Assembly: GCF_000972845.2 (NCBI RefSeq)
Contig: NC_040012.1
Location: 9,031,552-9,095,551, forward strand
Direction of reading: 5' to 3'
From: Larimichthys crocea
Lineage: Eukaryota; Chordata; Actinopteri; Sciaenidae
DNA length: 64,000 nt
In this document: positions 28,180-43,068 of the stretch, piece after piece
Numbering within the stretch: the first letter of the stretch is position 1
How the letters are laid out: each line of letters begins with the position of its first letter
Translations under genes and position numbers: made by a program
The notes under the pieces: generated by a model
What the model saw: only the letters and a program-made list of their open reading frames with translations
Told to the model about the DNA's origin: nothing
Databases searched by the model: none

Positions 28180-29089
28180 AAAAAAAGATTTTAAAAACTT
28201 CTGAATTTCTTTTCTTGAGGTTAAACTCTCTGCAGATCACAGATACATGTCCATGGTAGCTAAAGATAAAAGTATAAAACTGTAAATTAATGTTTTAACC
28301 GTGTTAAAGGGACCTGTGAATGCACACGGCAGTTCAGTCCCAAGCTGCTGAAACTAACATGTAGCACCAAGCTGAGCTTCAGTGCGCCAGCTGGCATGTT
28401 GAACCTGCACCAGTTTATGCTCCACCATTACGAGAAAAGCTTATTGTTGCTAAATCTACACATTTAATATTCACATAATCAACAGAAATTTGTTTTTTGC
28501 ATGATAGTGTGTCACACTGCAAGACCCCTAATGCACTAGAGATGCATTACTACAAGTTTTAAGGTAAAAGAAACAAAAAAATATATATTTTTCAATATTT
28601 CTGGCCCAGCTGGCATTGAGCTGCAGATATTGAGGTTATATGATATAGTCACACCCAATAGTTTTCTACTCAGTGCTTTATTTTAAGATAATAGCTAAAT
28701 TTAAGGATCAGTACCTCAAATGAGAACAATCTGCAGACATACTAGCTGATTTCTGAGGATGTACTTAGGCACAGTGCTACGTAGAGTTAATTGCCAGTGT
28801 TAGCATGTGTTACACCCTCAAGGATGCCGCCTTTGTTTAGGTGCCAGGTAACTTAATTTCACACTGACAGAAAAGACAGTCATGGGTAAACATCTGCTTG
28901 TTTAGCATCTATGTAACTGACTTGTGTTTTTATGACTGGGCACCATTCTTCTTAACTGGGATTACAGCCCAAAATAATTCAGTAATAATGTACCCTAACC
29001 AAAGTGTCGACCGACCCACCAACCAACACGAGCATCAGTAGAGTCACACTGCTAGCACAGCTAAAAACTCCCTACAACAATCCCTAAAT

Positions 29090-29395
29090 AAAATATTAAA
29101 GTTGAAACTTTATTAACCATGTACACATATACACATAAAATGATTTCTCCACATTTAACCCACATGCACATGCCCATGCAGAGGATCACACACAGATAGT
29201 GACAGATGCCATATACACACACTGGAGCACTGGGCAGCGAATCGCAGCGCCCGGGGAGCAGATGTTGGGAGTACGGTGCCTTGCTCAAGGGCACCTCGGC
29301 TGTGGCAAAGAGGTGGACTGCCACCCCACCAGCTGTCAGTTCACCTTCCAATCCTCGAGCAGCGAAACCAACCTTCAGGTTATTGGACGACCCAA
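29090..29395 (+). repeat. dispersed teleost repeat with TTGCTCAAGGGCACCTCGGC
   Basis: The order ACTTTATTAACCATGTACAC, CACACACTGGAGCACTGGGCAG, GGTGCCTTGCTCAAGGGCACC and TCGGCTGTGGCAAAGAGGTGG matches a repeat family very common in fish (recalled). The small ORFs over it are not genes. Confidence 0.6.
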
Positions 29396-31739
29396 TAACT
29401 AGATGTGAGGTGAGTCCTTTCAGTGTGACTGTGTGAACAGTGTCAGAGGGGTTTATGGCAGATGCCGTCCATGTCCAGCTGTATGTAACAAAAATGCCAC
29501 AAATTCATACTTTGCTGATGATTGAAGGTATTTAACGTAAACCATCTGACATGCTGATTGATGAACCGTGGTATTTTCTCTCACAAAGCTGAAACATTAT
29601 ATTTTAGAAATGAAGTTCAGCCGTGAGCTACAAGGACTGCAGTCTGCTTTTCAATAACCCAACTTTTCAGCAGCTCCACTGAACAGCAGTCGCCTCAAGC
29701 AGACGAACACTGCTGCTGCTGCTGCTGCTGACAGTTTTAAAGGCAGATAACACACAGCCGGGCCCAGTAATGACTACCTGAACACAACGTGCACTCAAAA
29801 GAGCCCCATGAAGGTATGTTTCTAATTGTAGCTGCTGTCCTGTAACGTTTGGACTTGTGCTGAGTTCTCCTGTTGTGCTGGGATCGAAACTGTCTGAAGC
29901 AAGAGACAAACTTTAAGTCTCATTCAAGTTCAGTCAGCTGTATTCTGTGTGTTTTACACTGAGGGTTCTGATGTGTACATGGACTCTCAGATAAAAGTTA
30001 TAAGATAGTAAGTCTTCTAACCCTCAGTCCCAGAAGAACACCACTGTTTAAGTCAGGCTTGCTGTCAATCAATAGCCCCTGTCCTTATGAACTAAATAAC
30101 TCACACTCTCTCTCTCTTTGCATGTTGTTATAGCGTTCCAATCAACGTTTGAGCGTCACTTTTGGCTCAGTCCCATTTTTCCTAAAGGGAAATAACACTA
30201 TACAGACCAAGCAGCAGGACAGCCAACATGGTGGCGGCCAGAGCCTCTACACTCCAAGTTATTTGAGTTAAACATGAATAAAAGTTTGTTTATTGAAGCG
30301 TTCTGAATTTCATTCCACTTTTACAACATTGCTATAAATACCCTGCAAACTCTCTTTCGCTCTCATATTCTGCACCACTCCCACCCACCCATTTCTTTCT
30401 ATTTCCTCCACCTTTGCCTCCCCTCCATAGGGACCTGATGGCGTCCGTCGTGCACGCATACTGTGGCAGAGTCCCTGCAACGCAGCAACATAAGAAGTAG
30501 TTCAAGAGTTCACGTTTCACTCACAATCTTCCCCATTGTTTATAAATGATTCAAACATATCTTGTTCATGGTGTGGTCCTTGCTAGTGAATTGGTTATGA
30601 GGTTGTTGTAGGCTCATGGTTGCTGTCAGTTTCACCAGAAACCTCAAAGATGACACTAACTAAGGTGTCACAACCTAAACCTAAATTAAACATGTGTATA
30701 TAATCTATCATATGTCTTGAATGCGACTAATCCATCAAATAAATCTTTATTTTTTTAAACAGCAACACATACTTTTTAGCTGATACACACAGTTTTTTTT
30801 ACTTAATTTGCTTTGGTGTATTATTTTGTGTTATTATATTTATTCATCTTGAATTAAATGAAATCAAAGCTGCCGTTTGAAGAGATCATTTCAGAATTTA
30901 TTTTTAAAGGAAACTTTCACATCATATCTCATATTTTTAATTTGCTACACTCTGCCTCGATCCAGTAAATGTCATTTCTTGAAAAGGGTTTCAACAGTGT
31001 AAAAATCTGATGCAATGAGATAAAGTACATGGCCGCAGAGATGTTTCCACTTTATTTTGGAGCGTGAGCCTTCGTCATGTTCATGTGCAGCTTCCACCAG
31101 GTGGCGCTGATCTCCCAGAGCTTCATGTTGTGAAGCTGTCAGTGCTTCAGTTAATGCAGGTCTGTGTATATCTGCTGTCCCAGTGAATGAAAGCCTGCCT
31201 CCATCACAGAGCCTTTTAAATAACAGATAGACAGTTGATAGAGGAGTGGTTTGAAGATGTGTAAAACCCACACGCTCTTCATTCATTAATCTTAATTAAT
31301 CGTGTCAGTTGGATTACCTCCTCTCTGATACAAGTAAAAACATTTATTATTTTAAAATCCAAACTGTAGAGAACAATTTATCAAAGATGAAATTTGATAT
31401 CTTCAGGTGAGATATGTAAAAAAAAAAGCAGCAAAAAGGGGCGTCGTTCAAAATTGAATTTCATCAAAGGTCGTCTCGGGGGAGCAGAGATCAAACAGTG
31501 TGAGGAGGAGAAAAAGAAAATGTTTGGAATCAATTTCACGCCTCCGTGAAGAATAATTGCTGTGGATTTTAAACATTATGATATTAAGATAAGCGCCTTT
31601 TCAGCTTGTCACGGCGGAACGCATTTAGTCTACTGGTTTATCACGGCTGCCTGTTTCGTGTTAATTACTAAATAACTGATGGATTTATCTGCTGTGAAAG
31701 AAAACCCTCTTTCCTCCTGCTACTGTCTGAAACTGATAT

Positions 31740-31818
<79 letters not shown>
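31740..31818 (+). repeat. (GATA)n microsatellite
   Basis: About twenty GATA units. The YLSIYLSI reading frame on the minus strand is an artefact of it. Confidence 0.97.
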
Positions 31819-32901
31819 TTCTCATATAAATAGTCAGTACTTCCAAAATGCATCGTCCCTTTGGCATTGTGTGAGCACTGCAAGTCAAAATGTTTAGATG
31901 TTTTGTCACTATGACAGAGGGCCATGTCCCTCATGTCCACCTCTCAGTCTTAGCCCAGTCCTTCATTTACAATGGTTACTGTAGTAGTTTCTTTGTCTAG
32001 CTAACAGAATACAATTGTGTATAAAACAGGATTTTAGGGTAAGAGTAACCTCTAAGGTTTGACATCACACATTGCACTCACACTGCCAAGGAAATGTAGC
32101 CATTTTTATTCACACACATAAAGTAAAGTCTCCATATCAGAGTAAAAAGAAAATGTGTAAAGCTAAATATAATATGCTGTTATATAAGCACACAAACAAA
32201 AAATATATGTAGCTTACAGTGCTGTAAATAAATACAGTATATGGTATTCATGGTATTATGTTGATGTGATTATGTTGACTAATTTTGACAATGGAACAGA
32301 CTATTTATTTTGCATGTGATGACTTATAGAATGAAATGACGAAGATGTACTAAGACATTTGCAATATGATGAAATCATTGAGAAATACAATTCTGTTGTG
32401 AACAATTGCCAAGTGGTTTGGTGGTTTGTCCATGTTGTTTTGAGAATGTAATTTCTGTTTCAAGAAATGAGCCAACCAATGAATAAGAACTGTAATGGAT
32501 GGACGAATGGACAGGCAGATAGATAGAAACATGAATGGATGGATGGATGACAGATAGATGGAACGTTCAGTTGTACAGTATGTGGTTATACATCTACATT
32601 AACATAACTTGGGTGGCAATTTGCACTTGTCTGTGTCAAATGACCTCCAGAGGAGGAAATATGTTGAAGAGAACGACTTTATCACTTCAGAATATTTATC
32701 TTCATATGATCCTGTCTTGTCCTGATCTGATCTAAAGATCTGTTTATTCTAATAATAAAAAGTGCAGCATCATTTCTGAGGAACAATTCAGATTGATATG
32801 ACTTCTACAGAAAGCCTCTTTAAGCAAAGCCAGGTCAAAGTGACCTCATCCAGATGCTTCTTTGTTTTTTTCAAAAGCCAAAGCAGAGAGATGTTGACTA
32901 C

Positions 32902-32955
<54 letters not shown>
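32902..32955 (+). repeat. (GATA)n microsatellite, second
   Basis: About thirteen TAGA units. Shorter GATA/GATG runs lie at 32515-32560. Confidence 0.97.
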
Positions 32956-35900
32956 TGTTTCACTTTACTGATACGCCACCTATATTCTCCTGACATTTCT
33001 GCCTGAATTATTCACATCTGTACATTTGATTCCATGTGCAGCAGACCTACATGTATGCATTATGTATGAAGACTCCATGGTCAGCTTCTGCTTTTGGGGA
33101 TATGAAGAAGGAAAAAAAAACCTCCTGCTGTGGGGGATTTTTCTTGTCATAAACAAACACAGTTTGTCATGAGTCACGGCCATTTATATCCTGAATTCAT
33201 CCTTTATATAGAGGAAAGGCTGACAAAACTAATAGACGCAGCGTTTATTAATAACTCTCTGTGAAATGCACTTTTCAGTTGAAAGAATTGAAGTGGGAGC
33301 TGAGCGCGGTTCGAGCTGCCAGCTGGTTGAGGTTGGTGGCCTTTTAGAGTCAAGTAAAAAAAAAAAAAAACTCATCTCTCTTCACCAGTGCACCGGCTGA
33401 GTCTAAAGTAGCACTATAATAATATTTCATTTTCTTGTCCTCAGTATTGCTTTTTATACGAGTGAGGCAATACTGTGAAAAGGTACACTAAAGCCATAAA
33501 TTGACAGGGGCTTGTATGTACAGTGGTCTGCAGGGACCTGCACTTGTGCCACAGATGATAATTATGTTTTGTGGGCTGGTCTCTGCTCTCTGCATTACTT
33601 TTTTGCTATTTCAGAGAGAGAGAGAGAGAGATGATGGAAAATGCAAATGATTAGCAGAGTGGGAGACTGAAAGTTGTGTGAGAAAAGTGAGTGTGACAGG
33701 CAGAGAGAGAGAGAGAGAGAGTCATTTGAAAGGTCAGCACTGTATAAGATCCAGAGTGTGTGTTTGAATTAAGCAATCTAATGAACTTTTGCATATAGAT
33801 GTGTTTTCAGCGCCGAACGAACTGCTTAAAAAACGACCCAGTTTCCTCAATTTATTTTGGTTAAATTAAGCTGCGTATGCTTTTAGTTGATAATTTCATG
33901 TGTGGGTATTGGTGGTCTTTAGCTGCAGTGCTGTTAATGGATGAGTGGCAGTGAACCAATAGCGGCTGAACCTCTGTTATCACCTTGCTCTCCTATCAAC
34001 ATTCATTGTGTTCCAAGTCAGCGCAGCGGTAGGTCGCAGCAAGACCACAAACACTGAGAGAAACCCCGCAGAGACTCGAACAGCGTTGCGTCTGTTCCTA
34101 AAATCTATTTCCCTGCATAAACATTCACAGTAATAAATCCAGCCTTTTTATATGTTTAACCACACACACACACACACACATACACACACACACAAAGAGC
34201 CTGCAGCTTTGTAGAGGAGTAATTGCACCAAGACATTTTAAGAGCTTCTTCCCCTGCCAAGGCTATATGAGCCTGTTTTATTTCCTAAATTATAAAACAT
34301 AGGTAATTTTCTTGTTTCATCAGAGGAATTTATTTATTTTTATGCTGGTTTAAAGAAGCAGAGGACTCAGAGAGGTAAACACAAGAGTTTCGACAGATTT
34401 ACAGTATAAGTGATTGCTATCTACATCTTTTATTGGCCAAAGTCCACAGTTTGTTTTTACATTTGATATATGAGACAACATAACTCGTGACAGTACAAAG
34501 AATAAAATCTCCCATCTTACATATAAAATGTTGAAGTCATTAACAATTCGTTTTGCCGTGCTGATCCCGGTGTATTTTATATAATGTGTTACTCAGTTAT
34601 TAGGCTTTTATACTTGTTCTTTTTTTTTAATGAGACCTTTCATATTAAGGGTTCTTCTTTAAAATTTTATGCAGAGCTAGCTAGGAATATGTTAATGCTA
34701 GCCACCCACCATAGCACGCCAACACAACGGTCTGTTACTATGAGTCCGAAAAAAATATCCCTTTGTCAGACAGTTTATCAGTTTTTTGCCCTTAATATCT
34801 TAGTATATTTTGACATGCAAGTATCTTACTAATGTGACTGTAAAAACTCAAGTTAGCATATGAAAGACTCTTACTGCATCAAACAATCTCAACGGGACAA
34901 TAGGTTAGATAATTCCTGTCTCACAAATGCAAACCAACGACTACTACATCTGCGGTTTATACTCAGGTGAAGCAGTAATTCGTAAAGTTTCCTCTAAAGG
35001 TACATTTTGTCAAGACAATCTGAAGGTCACTTTCATAAAAAATTGTTTATTTCAGTGTAAACTATTGTCCTTGTTGGTCTAGGCTTTGAACAATATTGTA
35101 ACATAAAGAGAAATGTACCGCTGTCCTGTCCTTTACACCACGATTGAAGAAGTCATAATTCTTCATGACAACTGAGCAAGTCCAATCTGCTGAGGAAGGT
35201 CATGAGATGTGGTTGAAAGACTCAGTCTATTCAAGTCTATTTTTTTTTTGTAAAGTTGTTGCCTCCAAGGTCAGCAATGAACCTTCAGGCTGAAGTGAAG
35301 TCTGCCTGTGAGCTAATTCTCTGTTACTTCGCTCTGAAGCTGATTACCATTAAATAAATAAACAGACCAGCAGAATAACAGAACAGGCATCGGTTACATC
35401 TCAACAATTACTCTTCCTTCCCCATGAAACCACCATAAAAAAAGAAACATATTGATGGTTGTCAGCTGATCTGATCAATGTTGGCTGGCCACTTTTTTTA
35501 ATTCATTAACCGCATGGCGCATGGTCTTTCAGATGCAATCTAGCCTTGAATAACGGTGAGCTGCCCTGACAGGCTTTGTCATCGATCTGTCGCAGCTTGG
35601 CGGCTCTGCCAGCAGAGATCAGACCCCTGGGTAAACCTGGAGACGCCTGCCGCCCGTCAGCGTTGACTCACACCTAGATGAATAAGCACAGAGGTGGAGG
35701 GCGAAGGAGACGGAGGAGTGGGAATGAGGCAAAGCTGTGGTTTATGTCGTATATTTGCAGGGAGGGATACAGTGGGCAGACTGGAGACAGACAAACACAC
35801 ATGGACAGATGGAGACTTAGAAGAAGATTGACATGGGGAGCGAGAGAGAGAAAATGAGGGAGAGAAATTGACAGATGTACAGACAAACAAACTGTGGGAG

Positions 35901-38169
35901 TGAGGGGGTTGATGGAGTCAGAGACAGCTGGGGTGTTGGTGGAAAACAATGATCAACAACAACAACCAAAAAAAATCCATTATTGTTATTCAGCTGGCAT
36001 ACCTCCGGGTCTTGTGGACAACGATTTTAGCTGACTTGCTACAAACACGGCTTCTTGCTAAATCTTGGCCTCGGAAGCTGCGAGGGAGACCCGGACGCTG
36101 TGGGAGTTTTCTCCACTGCTTGAGTCAGCACGGGTGAGGTTTGTGCTGACTGAGGCCTCAGCGAGTGAGGCCTCAGCGAGTAAGGCTGAGCCGGGTGAAT
36201 ATCATTACCTCCAATCAAACCTACAGTCTATGAATGGCAATGAGGGGAGAGAAGAAAAAAAAAAAACAACACAGAGCTTAAACTTAAATTAGCTCTTCTG
36301 TACATTCATTATTACTCCGGTTGCAGCAGTAGTGCCACAGTTTTGGATTCAGCACATGAAGAAAAGTTTCAAATGAAAAGCCTCAGTATGAACCGCTGCT
36401 GTTTCAAAACAAACTTTTCAAATATTAACTGTCTGTGTGTGAACCTAGGAAGAATTGGCTACATTTCACAGTGTTTGTACGAGGATCCCGACAGATAAAA
36501 TCTCCAAACACGAGGTAAAGACATCCACCAAAGACAGCAAACACTGACTTTGCACTGTATTACTGTTGCATTTGATGTGCTGATTGTTGAGTGAGCCACT
36601 GTCAACAACAGAGAGCTTGTTTGCTGGCAGACTCGTATTGAAAAACTAGACGTACTGAGACTCATAAATTCACTAAGGCGCTCTTATCGCATGCAACTAA
36701 ATTAGCGTAATTTGAAGTGCAACAAGGAGCCAGACACCTCGGAAATGTTTATAGTCTCAGGAGGGGATGTTGTCAAGTACTTTTTAGGGTTTGTCCTGTT
36801 GGAAATATTCCCTCAGCAGCACAAAGACCTTTAAAATATAAAACAAAGTAAAGAGAAATATCAGATGGCGTCTTTAAAAGATTTAATGGAGATATGGCAC
36901 ACTTCTTTCAAGTGTTTTTTTTTTTTTTTTTCACGTCCCATCCTTTGGATACAAATTTTTTGTGTGTTCAAAGGCAGCGATGCTGTCAAAGTGCTTCTCT
37001 GCCTCAGGGTTTATTTATAATTTAAAGTTTCCCTACAAACGAATGGGGCCTCGACACAACCATTTTAATGCTACTTTTTTTTTTCAAAAATACATACCTG
37101 GGAACTCATAGAGGCTTTCAATAAAAACAATCTGAAGTGCATCTCGCCTCATATTTTGAGGTAAATGTGTCTTTTTTAAAGCTTGTTTTGAAGCTTCTTC
37201 TTCTTCTTCTTCTCCCTTTTTGTGCATGAAGCGTTTTTAAAAGCATGTCAGGATCTCTCAAAACCATCGAGTTGGATGTATCGACCATGTTATGGACAGA
37301 AAACTACTCGCATGTACATTCACAGACTGCTGAGCGTTTGCTTTGAAGCATCTGCTGCCCAGAATATTCCTCTCAGTGTGAATTTCTTGTAGTTGCTACA
37401 TCCTCAACTTGGATGGAAGCACAGACTTCAGAGGTTGGACTCTCGACATCTCTTTGACCCAAATACTCTCATATTGCTGTCAAATACGCCACAAATTTAT
37501 GCTGAACACAGACTTGTACAAGGGCTTTTCAAATGGACTCAGCATACCTCTCATAATCTCAGGCGTAGCTGATTTCTCTGCATGTTGAGAGCATTTGCCT
37601 TGAGCGTTGCTTTTGTATAAGAAAAAGAGAAAAGAGTGGAGACACTGCAGCACTACGGGGGCCAGGAGAAGCAAGAAAATACTTGACTCATATACTGTAT
37701 TGCTCCCATGTCTCTCTTCACTCTTTTCAAGTTCACAACACATCTAATGAAGGTCAATAGTTTGCCGCAGCGGAGTGGAAGAGAAAAGAGAGCCGAGGCG
37801 AGATGACATATCCTTTGTGAAAGGAACACACCATTGTCTTTGTACGACAACGATAACTGGCAAAGCCATCTTGTTTTGCCATCTTCATTTCTCTGACAGC
37901 AACCTCGTAGGAATAGACTCCCACCGTTGTTGTATTGTTTTCTGTTTCACTCACAGCTCGAGGACTTATTCACCGTCCCAGAGGTACATCCATATCGTGT
38001 GTCTTGCTTTTTTGTTATTCACCGATGAAAGGTTCCACATAATGCCAGAATTAATTATGCAATTACACATACTGAGCTCAAACGCAGGATTAGCTTATTC
38101 TTCTTCTCACGAGGGACGAATGTATGATACATAAATATATTTCAGACAAAGTGTGAAGAGTGTCTGCGC

Positions 38170-38218
38170 AGTAAAGGAATCCAACATTTTGGGAAATATG
38201 CTTATTTAAATATGAAAC

Positions 38219-38265
<47 letters not shown>

Positions 38266-38400
38266 AACAAATATATGTTGCTCTTGTTTCATTAGTGAGT
38301 TGTATCAACAGTTTGGGGGGATAAGAGGCACATACATTTTTCATTTCATTCTCAGCAAGAAAGCAAACATGACTTTTTACTGAACTGTTGAACTATTTAA
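38170..38400. repeat. decayed TTAA-MITE relative with an (AT)n tract
   Basis: AAAGGAATCCAACATTTTGGGAAATATGCTTATTT at one end and GAACTATTTAAAG at the other recall the 24991-25302 family. The centre is replaced by (AT)n at 38226-38266 and CAGCAAGAAAGCAAACATG follows. Confidence 0.45.
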
Positions 38401-38499
38401 AGCAACACTGTGCGGAAATCAATATTTTTATGAGTGCAATATCGCTAAATGTGGACAGCTGTTGTTTTGATGAAGACATAGCAGCCAGCTAATATTACT

Positions 38500-38840
38500 T
38501 ACTTACGTCTGTCTTTCAGCCTTTTATTACACAAAGCTCTCGCCAACGACTAAAGGTCAGTCCAAGATTTACTCTTGTTCGACGGCTTCTTGCTCAGTCA
38601 CTCCTCTTCTCTTCTTAGCTTTCTCCGTCAAAGTCCTATTGGGTGTCTTTATGTCCATAGAGGCTGCTGAGACTGCTTGCTTGCCCAGCTCCGCTTCTGG
38701 CATGACACCAGCTCTGTTCACAGAGAATGAAACCTCCATGAAATATGATCCAGTTTCACCAAAATCAGTGAAAAGGTTGGTGGTTGTGATTTGATTGCGC
38801 CATAAAACAGTACGTGCTTCTTGTGCGGTGCACAAACATA
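38500..38840 (-). repeat. dispersed repeat R12, copy 1
   Basis: Its reverse complement contains TTTCACTGATTTTGGTGAAA followed by CTGGATCATAT, identical to 48832-48860. The end GTCTTTCAGCCTTTTATT (about 38508) recurs at 63725 beside the ralyl exon. No ORF; class unknown. Confidence 0.75.
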
Positions 38841-40949
38841 CGTTGCTAAGCTATCGAATTATAATGAACAAATTGATCTTCTTATCTTGCTTTCAGAAAG
38901 ACAGCGAACAAGAGTATTTCTGAAAATGTCAAACTACTCTTTTAATAATTCACTGAGAACTGTAACAACCCATACGAAGACACTCAATCACTCTCTCCTT
39001 AACAGAAACACTGACAGCTTTCCTAATGTACTACACTGTGCTGCCAGTTGTTCACTTTCTTTTCTTTAAAAAAAAAAAATCTATTTCTTGGATGCGTGTT
39101 ATTTACTTTTTAAAAAGGAATCAATAAACTGTGGTGTCTTGGGGTACGCGGCGATGTGAAAAACCCTGGAAAATTGCAGAACTGATCATTATCACGATGG
39201 TGGGGCTTTTTTTTTTTATTATCTTTGAGTTTATGTCTGTCTCTGAAGCACGGAGCTGACCAGTCTGCAGCTCGAAGGCGGACCTTAATGAAACAGATGC
39301 TTGGCAGATGTCAAGGCTAAAACGTGCTCAGAGGAATTCACTTTCTGTTTAACAGGCTGCTGAGAACATGCCTCTCAGCTGTGGACTGTGGAAGTGGAAA
39401 ATTGGTGTGTCAGGCGGAGTGTGTGAGTGTTTTTGAGTAGATTTGGAGCGTGATCTGAGAAGACATATGACACTCTCAACATTTCTATGTATGTGTTTGC
39501 AATCAAAGCGCTACATATCTTTGGATTTTGAGGTCGGATAGGAAAAAGAAGAACCCGGGTCTCGAGAGAACGTTGACAAAGTGTACAGAGTCATGAATTG
39601 AGATGACACTCACTCCTCTCTCACTCGTCCTAGATTGAAGGTAGCTGCCAGCCACGAAGACGATCATTTTCAAGATTCAGCTTAAGATGAGCCCTGCTGC
39701 CTTTGTGAAACGTATAAAAGACCAGAACTCGTCTCTTCACGGGCAGCACGTGGGAGAGAAGCACCAACAGGGAATAAAGAAAAGGTAGATTTCATGTCTG
39801 AAGCTGTCAGTGCTACGTAAAAAAGCAAAAAAAAAAAAAAAGCATGTGGGCTTATTTTATTCCAGGGAACACTTCCTGCTGTGACACATCTCAAACATAT
39901 TTGCATGCATTACTGATTTTTGCCTCTTTTTATTGAAGAAAGAGAAATATTCTGTGTAATCATACATAAAGAGTTTCATCCCATCTATTTGGGGGGGATG
40001 CTGTGAGTGACATTTTGAGATTTATGGCAGTGTGGAGACAGAGGGGAGGCTTCAGCTGCTTTTTCATCTTTGACAGTAACAACTCCCATTAGCTCAAGGA
40101 CTACCATTACCTCTCAGCTATCCTTACATGCACAAACTGGTCTTCAGAGCTCATTTGCTGGAGGAGAGTGAGCGTTTCCCCCACCTCATGTCGTTATGTA
40201 GGTTGTTTTATTTATTTATTTCGCTCTTCTTTTGTCGTTCCTCGACACTGATACTCGCAAACCAAGTTTCTGAAAATTAACAAGGCTGTGTCTTTGTTAC
40301 GGAGAGAGGCAAGAGTGGGCACGATACTGCGAAATTACCCACCTGATGCCTGCGGTACACGCCACACACACACAGGGATTTGCTTTACGCTTTCACTATT
40401 TGATAATCAGCTGCAGCAACAATCAGAATGGCAAATGAGCAGCCATAGAAGTGCGTGCCCCTTGAGTGCACAATGCATGAAATAAATCCCCCTGCAAGTC
40501 ACTTTCAATTCGTATCCTCAGCCAACCCCGCGCTGCTACTAGTTGTAACTGATGATTTATTAATATGTAAAAACTCTCCAATCATGTCCTGTGTCGTGTG
40601 GCCTGCAGGGGGGAAAAGAGTCAGTCACACACGGTCCACCTTTCACACCGTGACACTGCTCCAGGTCACCATCGGGTCAGTCCAGCAGAGCCTATTCAAT
40701 AATTCAAGCACAGAGCTGGAGGGCTGGGACCCGCATGTCACACACAATGAAGAAGCACACGACACTAAACTCCAGCCAGGCACTCACTGCTCATCATCAG
40801 CTGCCGACGGGTAATGAACCTAAATGACCTGACATGAGCAGAGAGAGATGAATTCAGTGCAGAAGAAAATGAGAGCAGAGCAGAGGATATTTAAGATTAA
40901 GGTGGATCATTTACCCTCATTTAATGTTTATATAAAGTACATTTAGGAT

Positions 40950-41450
40950 GTTATTTGCTTTCTTTCTGAGAGTCAGATGAGAAGATCGATACAACTCTCA
41001 TGTCAGTATAGTACTCATAATGTGAAACAACCACAGCTGGTCAGCTTAGCTAAGCACAAACACTGGAAATAAAGGAAATAGTTAGCCCGACTGTCTGGAT
41101 GTAACAAAATCTGCTGACAAGCCTTTCTAATGGTGGCTAATTAACTTATAATATCTTGTTTGTTTTAATTTAATTCAGCATTTTATTGGGGGTTATGCAC
41201 CGGACTATTCATTGGCTGCGACCAGTAACATCCTCCACTGGTTCCAGCCAAGAAATAGTCTGGCACATAATCCCAATAAAATCTGTGGGTTGTGCTGGTT
41301 GGTGCAATTTTTGTTATCTTTGGACAGCTGTTATGCTAAGCTAAACTAATCTGGCTGCTGGCTGGCAGCCTTATATTTTCTGTACAAACCACATACAGTG
41401 GTTTCAATCTTCTCACCTAACTCACAGTTGCAAAAAAAAAAAGTGAGTGA
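40950..41450. mobile_element. TTAA-MITE relative interrupted by an inverted-repeat insert
   Basis: TTGCTTTCTTTCTGAGAGTC, AGATGAGAAGATCGATAC and CAGCTTAGCTAAGCACAAAC run in the opposite order to those in 24991-25302, as for an inverted copy. Inside it, 41180-41210 and 41252-41282 form an imperfect inverted repeat of about 31 bases (roughly 24 matching), probably a separate insertion. Confidence 0.55.
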
Positions 41451-43040
41451 GAAGTTCCAAAAATGTCAAAACTACTTATTTTATTCAGCTGCTGTTTGCT
41501 GTTGTTGCATTTATATAAATAAACTGTGTGAGTGTCATGCCGAACACCTTTTAAATACTGCTGCAGAAATTCACTAAACACATAAAGTCAGAAGCCTTAC
41601 TGGCAGCGGTTACGACACAAGCGAGCACAAGGATGCACTGAAAGGTTTTGACAACTTCTGAAGTTTTTAAATCCCCACAGGAAGCTTAATAATCACCCCT
41701 TGAGCTTAAACTAAGAGAGGAGGGAACCGAGCGAGAGCATCAAACTTCTCCATCAGCTGAATTAATCAGGAGCCTGAGAGTACTCTTCAGAGCGCAGGCT
41801 AGCATCGCGTCTAATGACTCCAAGTCGGAGCACAGTGTGTCCCTAATTGAACTTTAAACACTTGAGAAAGACAAGGGGCGAGTGGGGACAAAAATAACAC
41901 TGTGTACACGCTACTCTTTACACAGCAGAGTGAGAGTTCTCGATGGAGTACAAAGATACGCATTCCCTCTGGGGTTAAAGGTGCAAACGCAGATTTCCAC
42001 TGGAATAAGAATCACGACAAATCCTCGGGGTCTGCGGATCACGTCTGTTTTTAGAGCAGATGCAGTGTTTTGAGTCTATTCTTACTGAATGGGCATTTTC
42101 AGGGAACGGGTGCTCATCGTGCAGTAAGACCTGACTTTGTGCAATAGGCACAAATTCCCAGTTGTGCTATAATATATCACGGTGTTTGCATAGCAGGCAA
42201 GTCAGTTTCACATTTGCAATTCATAGCAGCTTCCCTCACCACACGTCTGCTCACTCTCTGGAGTAATAGACTCCTGTCATTGATGAGTCCCCGGGGTGTA
42301 CACAGTGAATCCTTTCTCACGTCTGTATCGATCGGCTCGAGAGTCCTACCTGATTTACATTGACAAGAGCATCGAGGTCCAAATGAAAGTAAGCATGTTT
42401 TCCAAATTGGAAACACAGGGGACACGTTGCTCCGCAAACAGACAGCTGGGAAGGTAAACGCTGATGTTTGGATTGAAAGCCGTGGAAAAAGGCTGAGTTG
42501 GCTACTTTTCTGACTTGTTCAAAGTGTGATCTCACGCCTCGTGATAATGTAATGTGTCTTAATGAGGAATGAGGATCAGGTGGGCAATTTTGAATGCAAG
42601 ACTTTGACAATTACTAAATAACGTAACTAAATATGTTTGCAAATAAAAAATGTTGTGATGTTGTTCAAGTGAACTGAAACTATTTTCAGAATCAGGTCTC
42701 TCTGGGTACAAATGTTTTTTTCTTTTTTTCAGGTTTGTTGATTTTTCAGTGACACACCAGCATCAAAAGGTAACACTTTGAATATCAATACTGTTTCAAA
42801 TATAAATAAGAAGTAAAAAAAAAGAGACCACACAGCATCAAATAGAGAAAAAGGGAAGAACATAAATCCTCAAATTCACTTGAACAGAAATAGATAAAAT
42901 CATTCCCAGCATGTTACAAATTCACACAAAGAAACACCCCGCACATGTAGTCGACAAAGATGGCTACTCTTGAATAACAGTCAAAATGGTTCTCAAGTTT
43001 GATTAAACTTCACAAGCAAATCGTGCATCCTGCACCATAA

Positions 43041-43068
43041 CCTAACCCTAACTAACCCTAACTAACCC
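43041..43068 (+). repeat. short telomere-like (CCCTAACTAA)n run
   Basis: CCTAACCCTAACTAACCC continuing to TAACTAACCC. The period is ten, not six, so it only resembles telomeric repeat. Two to three units. Confidence 0.5.

Noticed and set aside
31668..31940. Minus-strand ORFs reading YLSIYLSI
   Set aside because: They are translations of the (GATA)n microsatellite.
31740..32955. CRISPR-like array
   Set aside because: The repeats are simple GATA tandem units without spacers, in a vertebrate genome.
43041..43068. Interstitial telomere (TTAGGG)n
   Set aside because: The period is ten bases and only two or three units exist.
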